NCBI GenBank assembly: GCA_900547035.1
Contig: URFM01000054.1
Coordinates: forward strand, 1-21,486
DNA length: 21,486 bases
Source: an uncultured Clostridium sp.
GTDB taxonomy: Bacteria; Bacillota; Clostridia; Lachnospirales; Lachnospiraceae
Reading direction: 5' to 3'
Made by a program: the position numbers and the translations under genes. Below the pieces are notes generated by a model. It saw nothing but the letters and a program-made list of their open reading frames with translations. It did not search any database and was not told where the DNA came from. Positions 1 through 8,006 of this stretch are shown in pieces. Every line of letters begins with the position of its first letter. Positions within the stretch are counted from its first letter, which is position 1.

Positions 1-647
1 AGTGGAGCAACATGCTGGGCGGTACGGAGCTGATCCGCAGAAAGCTGGGCAAGGACGCCCATGCGATGACCATTACTTTGCTTCTGAATTCCGAGGGCAA
101 GAAGATGGGCAAAACTCAGTCCGGCGCCGTTTGGCTGGATCCGGAGAAGACCTCTCCCTACGAGTTTTACCAGTACTGGAGAAATGTAGGCGACGCCGAT
201 GTCTTGAAGTGTCTGCGGATGCTGACCTTCCTGCCTTTGGAGCAGATTGACGAGATGGATCACTGGGAAGGAAGCCAGTTAAATCAGGCGAAGGAAATCC
301 TTGCCTACGAGCTGACCAAGCTGGTTCACGGCGAGGAAGAGGCGGGCAAGGCCCAGGATGCGGCCAAGGCACTCTTCGGCGCGGGAAGCTCCAGCGAGAA
401 TATTCCTGCCTTCCGTCTGTCAGAGGATGATTTTACCGATGGAACCATCGATTTAATCAGCGTGCTCCAGAAGAGCGGACTGGCGGCTACCCGTTCGGAA
501 GCCAGAAGAAACATTGAGCAGGGCGGCGTCAGCGTGGACGGACAGCAGATAAAGGATGTAAAGGCTGTGTATTCAAAGGAGCAGTTTGAGGGCGATGGCC
601 TGATGGTAAAACGGGGCAAAAAGAATTTTAAGAAAGTGATGCTGTAG
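1..647 (+). CDS. tyrS: Tyrosyl-tRNA synthetase, C-terminal part (5' end outside window)
   Basis: Charges tRNA-Tyr with tyrosine in the cytoplasm. The reading frame is open to the left edge (first full codon at base 3, reading WSNMLGGTELI), so only about the last 214 residues are present. Visible parts are the end of the class I catalytic domain with the KMSKS-equivalent KMGKT followed by SGAVWLDP, the helical anticodon-binding region (YQYWRNVGDADVLKCLRMLT), and a C-terminal S4 RNA-binding domain (about the last 65 residues, from IDLISVLQKSGLAATRSEAR to the end). KMGKT instead of KMSKS is normal in bacterial TyrRS, which commonly have KFGKT/S. Any T-box leader would lie outside the window. The family assignment is certain; the start cannot be seen. 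Confidence 0.96.
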   Translation, partial: WSNMLGGTELIRRKLGKDAHAMTITLLLNSEGKKMGKTQSGAVWLDPEKTSPYEFYQYWRNVGDADVLKCLRMLTFLPLEQIDEMDHWEGSQLNQAKEILAYELTKLVHGEEEAGKAQDAAKALFGAGSSSENIPAFRLSEDDFTDGTIDLISVLQKSGLAATRSEARRNIEQGGVSVDGQQIKDVKAVYSKEQFEGDGLMVKRGKKNFKKVML

Positions 648-691
648 ATGCTCGAAAACATAGATTTGAAAAAGGGAAAGGAGGCTGCCGG

Positions 692-1459
692 ATGAGAAGA
701 AAGCATTGGTTCAGCCGGATCGGTTCTCTGGCCTTGGCCGGACTTTTGGGCCTTGGCTGTCCCGGAATGGCTCTGGCCTCGGATGCCGGATCGGCTGCGG
801 GGACACAGGATCTGCCTTTTGAAATGGTTTTGGATCTGAACACCAGGCAGCAGCCGGTTTATGACGGATTCTCTCAGTATGTGGATGCCTTCCGGGTGTC
901 AGAGGAGGATACCTTCCACATATCGGTGGACTCCTCCGATGTGGATTTGACTCAGGCCTCCATGGACTATCTGGTAATTACCTATGATGAGGAAGGAACT
1001 CAGATTAGTCAGGAATGTACGGTGTACGGGCTGGAAACCGGAACCAACTACCCGGTGATACGGCCGGAGACCGTATCAAGGGAAAAAGCGGCGGGAACTC
1101 TTTACAATACTCTGGACCGCTGTTACACCATTCGTTTCAATTACGGGGAAGGACAGGAAAGCTTTTATTTTCAGGTGCTTCCTGAAACGGAGGCTTCCCA
1201 ATATAAGAATCTGATTCTGGGGAAATGGGAGAAGGATTCTGTCGGAAGCCGTTATCTGTATAATGGTCAGTATCTGAAGTCATGGGCCTTAATTAACGGC
1301 CAGTGGTATTTCTTCGGAGACGACGGTTATCTGCTGCGCAACTGGCAGCAGTATAAAGGGGATTGGTATTATCTGGACCGCAGTTCCGGCCGGATGATGA
1401 CGAACTGTACCATTGACGGATATGAGATTGGCGAGGATGGGATTGCGGACCGGGAGTGA
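692..1459 (+). CDS. Secreted protein with C-terminal cell-wall-binding (choline-binding-type) repeats
   Basis: A 255-residue exported protein. The N-terminus is a Sec signal peptide: MRRKHW, a hydrophobic stretch rich in Leu, Ala and Gly, and a likely cleavage after ALA-S near residue 30. The middle (about 35-170) is an acidic domain I do not recognise. The C-terminus (about 175-245) has aromatic-glycine repeats of the CW_binding_1 type (GQWYFFGDDGYLLRNW, then GDWYYLDRSSGRMMTN), which bind choline or other cell-surface polymers in Firmicutes. The start is supported by GGAGG about 7 bases upstream of ATG. It lies 44 bp after tyrS on the same strand, so co-transcription is possible, and ends at a bidirectional terminator. 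No catalytic domain is visible, so the role (surface adhesion or wall-associated binding) is inference. Confidence 0.85.
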   Translation: MRRKHWFSRIGSLALAGLLGLGCPGMALASDAGSAAGTQDLPFEMVLDLNTRQQPVYDGFSQYVDAFRVSEEDTFHISVDSSDVDLTQASMDYLVITYDEEGTQISQECTVYGLETGTNYPVIRPETVSREKAAGTLYNTLDRCYTIRFNYGEGQESFYFQVLPETEASQYKNLILGKWEKDSVGSRYLYNGQYLKSWALINGQWYFFGDDGYLLRNWQQYKGDWYYLDRSSGRMMTNCTIDGYEIGEDGIADRE

Positions 1460-1479
1460 TTCGCCGGTCCGATCGAATG

Positions 1480-1530
1480 AAAAAAGCTGACGCTTTTTGC
1501 GAAACTGTTTCGTAAAGCGGCAGCTTTTTT
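1480..1530. terminator. Bidirectional rho-independent terminator
   Basis: Long hairpin: AAAAAAGCTG at 1480-1489 pairs with CAGCTTTTTT at 1521-1530, extended inward by CGCTTT...AAAGCG and GCGAAAC...GTTTCG with small mismatches. The A-run on one side and T-run on the other let it work in both directions, serving the convergent cell-wall-binding gene and mntP. Confidence 0.9.
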
Positions 1531-1551
1531 ATGTAGATCGAAGTTTAAAGA

Positions 1552-2118
1552 TTAGAAATTGATAACTCCCATATGCTCCAGCAAAATTTTCAGCCCAATT
1601 AAAATCAGCACCAGGCCTCCTGCAAATTCTGCCTTCGACTTGTATTTGCAGCCAAATACATTTCCCGCCTTTACTCCCACCAGGGACAGGCAGAAGGTGA
1701 CCACGCCGATAAAACAGACGGAGGAGAGAATCGGGACGTCCAGAAATGCCAGGGTAACGCCCACCGCCAGAGCGTCGATGCTGGTGGCGATAGCCAGAAG
1801 GACCATAGAACGAAAGCTTAAGGAAGCGTCCAGGCTCTCCTCCTCGTCCTCCCGGGATTCACGAATCATATTTCCCCCGATTAAAGCCAGGAGAATGAAG
1901 GCTACCCAGTGGTCGTAAGCGGAGATGGCGTCCTTAAAGCCGGCTCCCAGAAGATAGCCTAAAAAGGGCATCAGGGCCTGGAAGCCGCCGAAGTAAAGTC
2001 CCACGATGGCGGCTCCTTTCCAGCTCATTTTCGGCATGGCGAGTCCCTTACAGACGGCTACGGCAAAGGCGTCCATGGACAGGCCTACCGCGATGAGAAA
2101 CAGTTCAATCAGTGACAT
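1552..2118 (-). CDS. mntP: MntP-type manganese efflux pump
   Basis: Integral membrane exporter of Mn(II) in the MntP (formerly DUF204/UPF0059) family. At 188 residues it has the family's usual length and about six membrane helices in two related halves. Each half carries the conserved acidic motif in a helix: [15 protein letters not shown] near residue 12 and [15 protein letters not shown] near residue 110. A charged cytoplasmic loop ([13 protein letters not shown]) separates the halves. The start follows GAGGAGG with an 11-base gap. The gene begins only 18 bp after the asnA stop, so it should be transcribed from the asnA promoter. There is therefore no room for its own manganese (yybP-ykoY) riboswitch, which is a frequent regulator of this family elsewhere. 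Pairing with asnA is unusual and may be incidental. Confidence 0.93.
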   Translation of the reverse strand: MSLIELFLIAVGLSMDAFAVAVCKGLAMPKMSWKGAAIVGLYFGGFQALMPFLGYLLGAGFKDAISAYDHWVAFILLALIGGNMIRESREDEEESLDASLSFRSMVLLAIATSIDALAVGVTLAFLDVPILSSVCFIGVVTFCLSLVGVKAGNVFGCKYKSKAEFAGGLVLILIGLKILLEHMGVINF

Positions 2119-2136
2119 ACTGCTCTGGCCCTCCTC

Positions 2137-3144
2137 TTAAAGCAAAAAGATGTTGTGAGCTTTGCATTCCTCACGCATGGAGCGGGGCCAGATGCTGGCC
2201 TGTACTTCTCCCACATGGGCACGGTCCAGAAGCAGCATACACAGGCGGGATTGTCCGATACCGCCGCCGATGGTGTAGGGCAGTTCATGGTTTAAGAGCA
2301 TCTGATGATAGGGAAGACTCATGCGTTCCTCGCAGTGGGCCTTTTTCAGCTGAGCCACCAGGGCAGTCTCATCCACTCGGATGCCCATGCTGGAGATTTC
2401 CAGAGCACAGTCCAGACGCTCAAACCAGAAGAGAATATCGCCGTTTAAGCTCCAGTCGTCATAGTCCGGCGCGCGGCCATCGTGAGGTTCGCCGCTGGCC
2501 AGCTTGTCGCCAATCTGCATGAGAAAGACGCAGCCGTACTCTTTACAAATCCGATTTTCGCGCTCTTTGGGCGTACAGTCAGGATAAAGGTTCTCCAATT
2601 CCTGGGTGGTAATGAAGAAAATGTCTTCCGGCAGACGCTTCACAGCGTTGGGATACTTATACCATACCTCATGCTCCATGTGCTTGATGATCTTAAAGAT
2701 TTCCTGAACCGTGGATTTTAAAGTTTCCATGTTCCGCTCTTCTTTTGTGATGACCCGTTCCCAGTCCCACTGATCCACATAACAGGAGTGCAGATTATCC
2801 AGTTCCTCATCTCTGCGAATAGCGTTCATGTTTGTGTAGAGTCCCTGGCCAGGCTCAAAGCCGTATTCCTTTAAGGCAAGCCGTTTCCACTTGGCAAGGG
2901 AATGGACCACCTCGATGGTCTCGCCCGGCACTCCGGCGATATCGAACTGAACCGGCCGTTCGGTGCCGTTTAAGTTATCGTTGAGTCCGCTGCTATGTTC
3001 GACAAAAAGGGGAGCGGAGATGCGCTCCAGATTCATCTGGCGTCCCATTTCTTTCTGAAAAGTATCGCGGATATACTTGATGGCTTCCTGGGTTTCCCGG
3101 ACGGTCAGCCGGGGATCGTAATGTTCCGGTAAGATTAAATTCAT
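2137..3144 (-). CDS. asnA: Aspartate--ammonia ligase (asparagine synthetase A)
   Basis: Makes asparagine from aspartate, ammonia and ATP (AMP-forming) in the cytosol. The protein resembles class II aminoacyl-tRNA synthetases without an anticodon-binding domain. Family motifs visible are [20 protein letters not shown] (substrate and ATP side), [36 protein letters not shown] and, near the C-terminus, [19 protein letters not shown] (class II motif 3-like, ATP binding). I chose the ATG at 3144 because GGAGGA sits 8 bases upstream. A TTG five codons earlier overlaps that Shine-Dalgarno site and is unlikely. Length is then 335 residues, near the family norm of about 330. It is the first gene of an operon with mntP and is divergent from the MATE gene. 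Confidence 0.96.
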   Translation of the reverse strand: MNLILPEHYDPRLTVRETQEAIKYIRDTFQKEMGRQMNLERISAPLFVEHSSGLNDNLNGTERPVQFDIAGVPGETIEVVHSLAKWKRLALKEYGFEPGQGLYTNMNAIRRDEELDNLHSCYVDQWDWERVITKEERNMETLKSTVQEIFKIIKHMEHEVWYKYPNAVKRLPEDIFFITTQELENLYPDCTPKERENRICKEYGCVFLMQIGDKLASGEPHDGRAPDYDDWSLNGDILFWFERLDCALEISSMGIRVDETALVAQLKKAHCEERMSLPYHQMLLNHELPYTIGGGIGQSRLCMLLLDRAHVGEVQASIWPRSMREECKAHNIFLL

Positions 3145-3177
3145 GTTCCGTTCCTCCAAATGCGATATACGTCCTTT

Positions 3178-3206
3178 ATGGTATCACTAATAGGGAAAAG
3201 GCGCAA
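3178..3206 (-). promoter_or_regulatory. Putative sigma-A promoter for asnA-mntP
   Basis: On the minus strand, TTGCGC (-35, 3201-3206) and TACCAT (-10, 3178-3183) are separated by 17 bp, upstream of the asnA start. The -10 is a poor match, so this is tentative. Confidence 0.4.
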
Positions 3207-3218
3207 GAAAAAAGTGGA

Positions 3219-3247
3219 TTGATTTGTGATGCAGGCTGTGCTATAGT
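3219..3247 (+). promoter_or_regulatory. Putative sigma-A promoter for the MATE gene
   Basis: TTGATT (-35, 3219-3224), 17 bp, TATAGT (-10, 3242-3247). This predicts a start near 3254 and a roughly 55-nt leader. The leader begins with the inverted repeat TCAGGAT-GCC-ATCCTGA (3261-3277). Confidence 0.65.
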
Positions 3248-3267
3248 GTAGTGCAAGTGCTCAGGAT

Positions 3268-3305
3268 GCCATCCTGAACAGTTACGTTCGATTTACGGGG
3301 GAAAT
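3268..3305 (+). repeat. Dispersed repeat, copy 1 (in MATE leader)
   Basis: GCCATCCTGAACAGTTACG followed by a GATTT-CGG-AAA segment. It matches 20007-20041 (GCCATCCTGAACGGTTACG and a similar tail) with a few substitutions and a 3-base indel. In this copy the tail forms the G-rich ribosome-binding region of the MATE gene. Confidence 0.5.
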
Positions 3306-3309
3306 TCTA

Positions 3310-4662
3310 ATGAAAAAATCGTCTTATGAAATTGATATGTGCAATGGGCCGATTCTTGGGAAAGTGCTTCGATTTTCCATTCCGCTGATGCTTTCAGGCA
3401 TTTTGCAGCTTTTATTTAACGCAGCGGATATTGTGGTGGTGGGGCGGTTTTCCGGAAAGGAAGCTATGGCGGCAGTGGGCGCCACTTCCGCTCTGATAAA
3501 TCTTTTGATTAATATTTTCGTAGGCCTTTCCGTGGGAGCAAACGTAGCGGTGGCCCGGTATTATGGAGCTAAGCGGGAGAAGGATGTCAGCAAGACGGTC
3601 CATACCGCTATTACGACCAGTCTCTTAAGCGGCGTATTTCTGGTCATATTAGGTTTGACGGCGGCCAGGCCTATGCTGGAGCTGATGGGGACGCCGGACG
3701 ATGTGCTGGACCAGGCGGTGCTGTACATGCGGATTTATTTTCTGGGAATGCCGGTTCTGATGTTCTACAATTTCGGCAGTGCCATTCTGCGGGCAGTGGG
3801 AGATACCAAAAGGCCGCTATATTTCCTGTTTACTGCCGGAGTAATCAACGCAGTGCTGAATGTGGTGTTCGTGGTCAAACTCGGCATGAGTGTAGATGGA
3901 GTAGGCTGGGCTACGGTAATTTCCGAGACGATTTCCGCCCTGCTGGTGGCCAGAACCCTGATGCGTTCAGAAGGACCCCTGCGCCTCCATTTGAAGCTTT
4001 TGAAGATTCACAGAAAACATCTCCTTCAGATTATAAAGGTGGGACTGCCTGCGGGAGTTCAGGGCGCCATTTTTTCCGTATCCAATGTGCTGATTCAATC
4101 CTCTGTCAATTCCTTCGGATCTGTGGCTATGGCCGGAAACACGGCTGGAGCTAATATTGAGGGATTTGTTTATACGGCGATGAACGCGGTATACCAGACC
4201 AATTTGAGTTTTACCAGCCAGAACTTAGGAGCCAGAAAATACGGCAGAATTAATCGGATTCTCCTGATCTGCCAGGGGGTTGTGATGGCGGTAGGAATGC
4301 TGCTGGGCTTTGGAGCGCTGGCGGCAGGAAATGTTCTCTTGCAGATTTATTCCTCAGATCCGGAAGTAATCCGCTACGGGCTGCTTCGGATGTCCATCAT
4401 CTGCAGCACCTATTTTACCTGTGGTATGATGGACTGCATGGTGGGAAGCCTGCGCGGGATGGGTTATTCCGTATTTCCCATGATTGTTTCGCTGGTGGGG
4501 GCCTGCGGCTTGCGGATTGTGTGGATTTTTACTATTTTTGCGGCATGGCCGACGCTGACGGTACTATATCTGTCTTATCCGGTGTCTTGGGTGATTACAA
4601 CAGCGGCTCATGTGGTGACCTTCCTGAAGATCCGGAGACGATATCCGAAAGAAGATGTTTAG
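3310..4662 (+). CDS. MATE family multidrug/toxin efflux transporter
   Basis: A 450-residue membrane antiporter of the multidrug and toxic compound extrusion family, expected to exchange cations (Na+ or H+) for drugs or metabolites. About 12 hydrophobic helices are visible in two homologous halves. Typical family features are the amphipathic N-terminus before the first helix (GPILGKVLRFSIPLMLSGILQLLFNAADIVVVGRFSG), then VGATSALINLLINIFVGLSVGANVAVARYYGA, LRAVGDTKRPL, and in the second half FTSQNLGARKYGRI. It is closest in style to clostridial DinF/NorM-like MATE proteins; substrates cannot be read from sequence. The Shine-Dalgarno is a plain G-run (GGGGGAAA) 7-8 bases before ATG. No clear terminator follows it; the next 680 bp hold the candidate ncRNA. 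Confidence 0.95.
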   Translation: MKKSSYEIDMCNGPILGKVLRFSIPLMLSGILQLLFNAADIVVVGRFSGKEAMAAVGATSALINLLINIFVGLSVGANVAVARYYGAKREKDVSKTVHTAITTSLLSGVFLVILGLTAARPMLELMGTPDDVLDQAVLYMRIYFLGMPVLMFYNFGSAILRAVGDTKRPLYFLFTAGVINAVLNVVFVVKLGMSVDGVGWATVISETISALLVARTLMRSEGPLRLHLKLLKIHRKHLLQIIKVGLPAGVQGAIFSVSNVLIQSSVNSFGSVAMAGNTAGANIEGFVYTAMNAVYQTNLSFTSQNLGARKYGRINRILLICQGVVMAVGMLLGFGALAAGNVLLQIYSSDPEVIRYGLLRMSIICSTYFTCGMMDCMVGSLRGMGYSVFPMIVSLVGACGLRIVWIFTIFAAWPTLTVLYLSYPVSWVITTAAHVVTFLKIRRRYPKEDV

Positions 4663-4808
4663 AAAATATATTTTGTTCAAAAAATCTGACAATACTAAGA
4701 ATATAACCAGAATAATACATTTAATTTGTCTGAAATAAATGAAAAATTGTTATAAATTAACTCAACTTCGAAATTAATAAAAAATAAATAAAAATATCCG
4801 AAAAAGTA

Positions 4809-4837
4809 TTGACAAAACTGGTCTATTTCGCTATAAT
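4809..4837 (+). promoter_or_regulatory. Consensus sigma-A promoter of the candidate ncRNA
   Basis: TTGACA (4809-4814), exactly 17 bp, TATAAT (4832-4837): a perfect match at both hexamers. An A/T-only-rich tract with A-runs (about 4770-4800) lies directly upstream and resembles an UP element. The predicted start is about 4844. No ribosome-binding site plus ORF of useful size follows. Confidence 0.85.
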
Positions 4838-4843
4838 AAAACC

Positions 4844-5414
4844 ATCAAAAGAACAAGAGATATAAAACAAAGAACTGAAGGGTTTCAGTTCAAAGGTAAA
4901 AAATCTAAGCAAAGGAGGTACGGACCACCGAAAAGTGAAAATTCGTTTCGTTTATAATGATACCGGGTGTAACGGTAAAGATTATAAACGGAACCAGGAA
5001 AACCACTCTACAAAGGGAAGACGCTCAACAGTAAAGCTTTAAAGGAAACAAAACGTTACAGTTAGAAACAGAAATTTAAGTTAGAAACTGTCAGACGAAC
5101 ATTTGCAGAAGTAGCGAGATGAGAAAGATTTTCAAACGCTGTGACAGTAGGACGGATTAAAATCCCGGTTTAGTATCATGACGAGAAAGTGGTATTAGAA
5201 CGAAGGAAAGTCCCGGACAGCATAGAAGTAGTAAAATTAGAAAATTAATTCAGAAGCCAAACGAAATGTAAGACAAAGAGCGAAGAACCGATGTAGAATG
5301 GAGAAACAATTTCATATAGATCGTCACCAAAAATAAAGAAAAGCGAGGCTTGGTCCAATGGACGACGAAACATGAAGAAGCGTATCGAAAAAGAAATAAT
5401 CGATACGCTTCTTC
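4844..5414 (+). ncRNA. Candidate large structured non-coding RNA (about 570 nt), class not identified
   Basis: Between the MATE gene and the M24 peptidase lies purine-rich sequence with stops in all frames, driven by a perfect promoter and ending in a 14-bp hairpin. Several strong local helices are visible: GAACTGAA/TTCAGTTC with a 4-base loop (4872-4891); a 13-bp stem 4946-4958/4981-4993 enclosing an internal loop and the smaller stem TACCG/CGGTA (4961-4965/4973-4977); ACAGTT/AACTGT (5058-5063/5086-5091) flanked by CGT/ACG; GGAT/ATCC (5154-5165); and a 10-bp stem with G-U pairs, 5169-5178/5190-5199. CTAAGC (4905-4910) can pair with GCTTGG (5348-5353), which would close the whole body. GAAA/AAAG tracts between helices resemble tetraloops and A-minor donors. 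Size, architecture and strong promoter recall large ornate bacterial RNAs such as ROOL or GOLLD, but I cannot assign the class by eye. It does not look like RNase P, tmRNA, SRP or 6S RNA. Confidence 0.75.
5374..5414. terminator. Long hairpin between ncRNA and peptidase gene, probable bidirectional terminator
   Basis: GAAGAAGCGTATCG (5374-5387) and CGATACGCTTCTTC (5401-5414) form a perfect 14-bp stem around a 13-base A-rich loop. It marks the 3' end of the candidate ncRNA and lies 20 bp after the stop of the convergent peptidase gene. The trailing T-run is imperfect (TTCTTC inside the stem), so it may instead be a 3'-protecting hairpin. Confidence 0.65.
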
Positions 5415-5433
5415 AATGTGCGGAAAAACGAGC

Positions 5434-6516
5434 TTAGCCGATAGTTTTCCAGCGCTTGTCTACATGATTCAGAATTTCACAGCCATCTGCAGTGACGATG
5501 ACCAAATCCTCTACGCGGACACCAAAGCGGCCGGGCAGATAAACACCAGGCTCGATGGAGAATACCATTCCTTCCTGAACGATATCGGTGTTGGATGCGC
5601 TAACGTCTCCGGGATCATGATCCTCTAATCCGATCATATGTCCCAGGCGATGGGTGAAGTTGGGGCCATAGCCGCCTGCCTCGATATGCTCCCTGGCTGC
5701 CCGGTCAATATCGCAAAAGCGGACTCCGGGACGAATCATGGCCTCTGCTCTTTCATTGGCTTCCCGAACCAGGTCGTGGATGGCGGCGTACTGTTCATCT
5801 GCGGTTTTACAGAAGTAGGTGCGGGTCATGTCGGAGCAGTAACGATCTTTGATGCAGCCCATATCGATGACAATGCAGTCGCCGGCTTTTAAAATGGTAT
5901 CATCGGGACGGTGATGAGGGTCCGCAGCATTGGCGCCGAAGGATACGATCGTAGTGAAGGAGGGACCTTGACAGCCGGCCTCACGATAAAGATTGTTAAT
6001 GTAGGCGGCGCATTCTTTTTCCGTCATCCCTTCTTTGATATAAGCGGCCGCAGCCTCCATGCAGCGGTCATTGACAGCGGAAGAAATCCGCATTTTCTCC
6101 AATTCTTCTGAATCTTTTACAGCCCGAAGTCCGTCCACGCAATCTGAAGCATTTACGTAGGAAACATCAGGATGTTTACTGATTAAAGCAAGCAGGAAAC
6201 GGGCGGGCCATTTCTTGTCAATTCCCATAGCGGCTTTTCCGTCTACCTGTTGGGCCAGAATTCCAATTCCATCATCAGAGTCTGTAATCCACACCAGGGG
6301 GATATCCGGGTCCTCAACGGTAAAAAGGCGGTTTACCACCATGCAAAGGGTTCCGTCTGTACGGACGCAGAGAACGAAAAGCCGTTCGCCGGGATCAACA
6401 GAAACTCCGGTAAGATACCAGATGCTTAAGGGATCGCAGATAATCATCTGAGTCAAATCCTTTTCTTTCAGGGCCTGATTTAAACGGTTCAGGCGCTGTC
6501 TGTGCAGTGCGTTCAT
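5434..6516 (-). CDS. M24 family metallopeptidase (Xaa-Pro aminopeptidase/dipeptidase type)
   Basis: A 360-residue cytosolic peptidase of the creatinase/prolidase superfamily, expected to cleave the Xaa-Pro bond of short peptides using two metal ions. Residues 1-135 form the creatinase-like N-terminal domain. Residues 140-355 form the pita-bread catalytic domain with all five metal ligands visible: D218 (VIDMGC), D229 (CSDMTRT), H293 (HRLGHMIGLEDHD), E322 (FSIEPGVY) and E336 (RVEDLV). Length fits the short Firmicutes PepQ/YqhT group. The start has GGAGG about 9 bases upstream of ATG. A promoter lies in the gap to the radical SAM gene, so it is probably its own transcription unit, ending at the hairpin it shares with the ncRNA. 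Dipeptidase versus aminopeptidase cannot be decided from sequence. Confidence 0.92.
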   Translation of the reverse strand: MNALHRQRLNRLNQALKEKDLTQMIICDPLSIWYLTGVSVDPGERLFVLCVRTDGTLCMVVNRLFTVEDPDIPLVWITDSDDGIGILAQQVDGKAAMGIDKKWPARFLLALISKHPDVSYVNASDCVDGLRAVKDSEELEKMRISSAVNDRCMEAAAAYIKEGMTEKECAAYINNLYREAGCQGPSFTTIVSFGANAADPHHRPDDTILKAGDCIVIDMGCIKDRYCSDMTRTYFCKTADEQYAAIHDLVREANERAEAMIRPGVRFCDIDRAAREHIEAGGYGPNFTHRLGHMIGLEDHDPGDVSASNTDIVQEGMVFSIEPGVYLPGRFGVRVEDLVIVTADGCEILNHVDKRWKTIG

Positions 6517-6572
6517 AGCTGTTTTCCTCCAAACTTTTTTGTGTTCAGGACATTTTGAACTATTTACTTTGT

Positions 6573-6600
6573 ATTATACATTAAATGGAATAAAATGCAA
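6573..6600 (-). promoter_or_regulatory. Putative sigma-A promoter for the M24 peptidase gene
   Basis: Minus strand TTGCAT (6595-6600), 16 bp, TATAAT (6573-6578), just after the radical SAM stop codon and about 57 bp before the peptidase ATG. Confidence 0.6.
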
Positions 6601-6606
6601 TAAAGC

Positions 6607-7569
6607 TTATGGATTCAGCCCTTCCAGATTAAATGGAGGGGTATATTCCTGACGGGCGCTGCTTTTTTTCTGCATAAAGCCCTGGTTTAAGCCCAGTTTT
6701 AAAGCTTCCTCTACTACTCGGTTATATTCGAAAGAGGTGATCCTGCGGTTTAAGTCCGGGTGCTCTTTGCTGTGAAAGAGAGGGGTGTACTGGCTGAGAA
6801 GACTGATTAAAAAACGGTCCTTGGGCAGGTTGTCACTGATCCACTGAAGAATACGGATAGAATCCTGCCGGTGAGAGGGGAGAACCATGTGGCGGATGAT
6901 GACCCCTTTTTTCAGCAGGGGTGACGCCAGACCGGGAACATCTTCCCATACCAGAGATCCGGTCTGGCGAATCATCTGGGCAATTGCTGCCGAAGCCGCA
7001 GGGAAATAGTCCGGAGCGCCGCAGCAGCGGCGAGCCAAATCCGAGTCATAATATTTAAAGTCGGGAAGCCAGATGTCTACAAGGTCTGCCAGTGCCCGGA
7101 CGGTTTCCACCCTCTCGTATCCTCCGCAATTATAGACGACGGGGATTGTAAGAGATGGGCGGGCCAGATCGAGGGCCTCTATAATATGAGGCAGGTATTG
7201 GGTGGGCGTCACAAGGTTGATATTGTAGGCGCCCTGCTCCTGGAGATGCAAAAAAATCCGGGACAGCTGTCTGGCGGAGATGGCCTGTCCAAAGTTTTCG
7301 TGGCTGATGGTGTGATTCTGACAGAAAATGCAACGGAGGGTACAGCCGGAAAAAAAGACAGTGCCGCTTCCACCCGGGGCAGCGCCTGAGGAGGTATTTT
7401 CCGGAGATCCGCTGATGCAGGGTTCCTCCCAGTAGTGGAGAGAGGCCCGGGCCGCGTAAAGCTGATCCCCGCAGCCGCAGTAGCCGGTACGTTTTTCGCG
7501 GTCAACGCGGCACATCCTGGGACAGAGAGTACAGGAGCGGTAAGTTTCATAGGTGATTTCATTCGTCAT
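6607..7569 (-). CDS. Radical SAM protein, PflX-like (COG1313 type)
   Basis: A 320-residue iron-sulfur enzyme resembling pyruvate formate-lyase activating enzymes. The radical SAM motif CTLRCIFC (C76, C80, C83) should hold a [4Fe-4S] cluster that cleaves S-adenosylmethionine. A second set of cysteines at the N-terminus (C13, C16, C20, C31, C33; CTLCPRMC...CGCG) is typical of the PflX/COG1313 group and may bind another metal centre. Other family features are FFSGCTLRCIFCQNHTIS, VYNCGGYERVET and WLPDFKY. The biological substrate of this group is not established, and no glycyl radical enzyme gene is beside it. The Shine-Dalgarno is weak (AGGA, about 9 bases before ATG). The C-terminal ~25 residues look non-conserved. 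Confidence 0.88.
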   Translation of the reverse strand: MTNEITYETYRSCTLCPRMCRVDREKRTGYCGCGDQLYAARASLHYWEEPCISGSPENTSSGAAPGGSGTVFFSGCTLRCIFCQNHTISHENFGQAISARQLSRIFLHLQEQGAYNINLVTPTQYLPHIIEALDLARPSLTIPVVYNCGGYERVETVRALADLVDIWLPDFKYYDSDLARRCCGAPDYFPAASAAIAQMIRQTGSLVWEDVPGLASPLLKKGVIIRHMVLPSHRQDSIRILQWISDNLPKDRFLISLLSQYTPLFHSKEHPDLNRRITSFEYNRVVEEALKLGLNQGFMQKKSSARQEYTPPFNLEGLNP

Positions 7570-7603
7570 AGTATATATTCCTGTTTGTTTTAATTTCCAT
7601 TCC

Positions 7604-7632
7604 AGTATAGCGCAGCCGGGGCCGGCCGTAAA
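7604..7632 (-). promoter_or_regulatory. Possible promoter for the radical SAM gene
   Basis: Minus strand TTTACG (7627-7632), 17 bp of unusually G+C-rich spacer, TATACT (7604-7609), 35 bp before the ATG. Good -10, mediocre -35. Confidence 0.4.
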
Positions 7633-7707
7633 GAAGTTTGTGATTCGGTGTATTCATAATCACGAAGATATTCAATGCGAAAATTATAAATTATGCTAAG
7701 TCTGTCA

Positions 7708-7739
7708 AACATTTCCAACGTTTAAATTTATGGAATGTT
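7708..7739. promoter_or_regulatory. Inverted repeat upstream of the small XRE gene, possible operator
   Basis: AACATTTCCA (7708-7717) and TGGAATGTT (7731-7739) form a dyad (one extra T in the left arm) around an A/T-rich centre, 30 bp before the regulator's start. Small Cro/CI-like proteins often bind such sites at their own promoter; autoregulation is inference. Confidence 0.35.
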
Positions 7740-7769
7740 AACAAATCATTCTACAAAGGAGGAAAGCGG

Positions 7770-7988
7770 ATGATAGACTACTCGCCGTTCTGGCACACAT
7801 TGAAGGAATCCAAGGAAAACTGGTATACGCTGACCAAGAAGCATCATATCTCTGACAGCACCTTGCATCGTCTCAAGCACAACCGCGATATTTCCATGAA
7901 AACAATCAATGACCTTTGCCGGATTTTAAACTGCAATATCGATGATATTGCGGTTTATGTGCCTTCGGACCAGGATCAGATTCTTTGA
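7770..7988 (+). CDS. Small XRE-family (Cro/CI-type) DNA-binding protein
   Basis: A 72-residue protein that is essentially one helix-turn-helix domain. The scan helix region reads LTKKHHISDSTLHRLKHNRDISMKTINDLCRILNCNIDDIAVYV, matching the YozG/HTH_26 style of small Cro/CI regulators found widely in Clostridia. AAAGGAGG lies 7 bases before ATG. There is no dimerisation or sensor domain, so it probably acts as a simple dimeric repressor. Its stop is only 18 bp before the putative fchA promoter, so a regulatory link to the folate genes is possible but unproven. A dyad upstream may be its own operator. Confidence 0.85.
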   Translation: MIDYSPFWHTLKESKENWYTLTKKHHISDSTLHRLKHNRDISMKTINDLCRILNCNIDDIAVYVPSDQDQIL

Positions 7989-8006
7989 CCTGCGAATGGA
8001 AAGGAC

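Noticed and set aside
2119..2136. Manganese (yybP-ykoY) riboswitch for mntP
   Set aside because: Only 18 bp separate asnA from mntP, too little for the aptamer, and no such core was seen in the asnA leader.
5350..5628. 92-codon plus-strand ORF starting in the ncRNA tail
   Set aside because: It runs through the terminal hairpin and antisense into the M24 peptidase gene; no ribosome-binding site or family.
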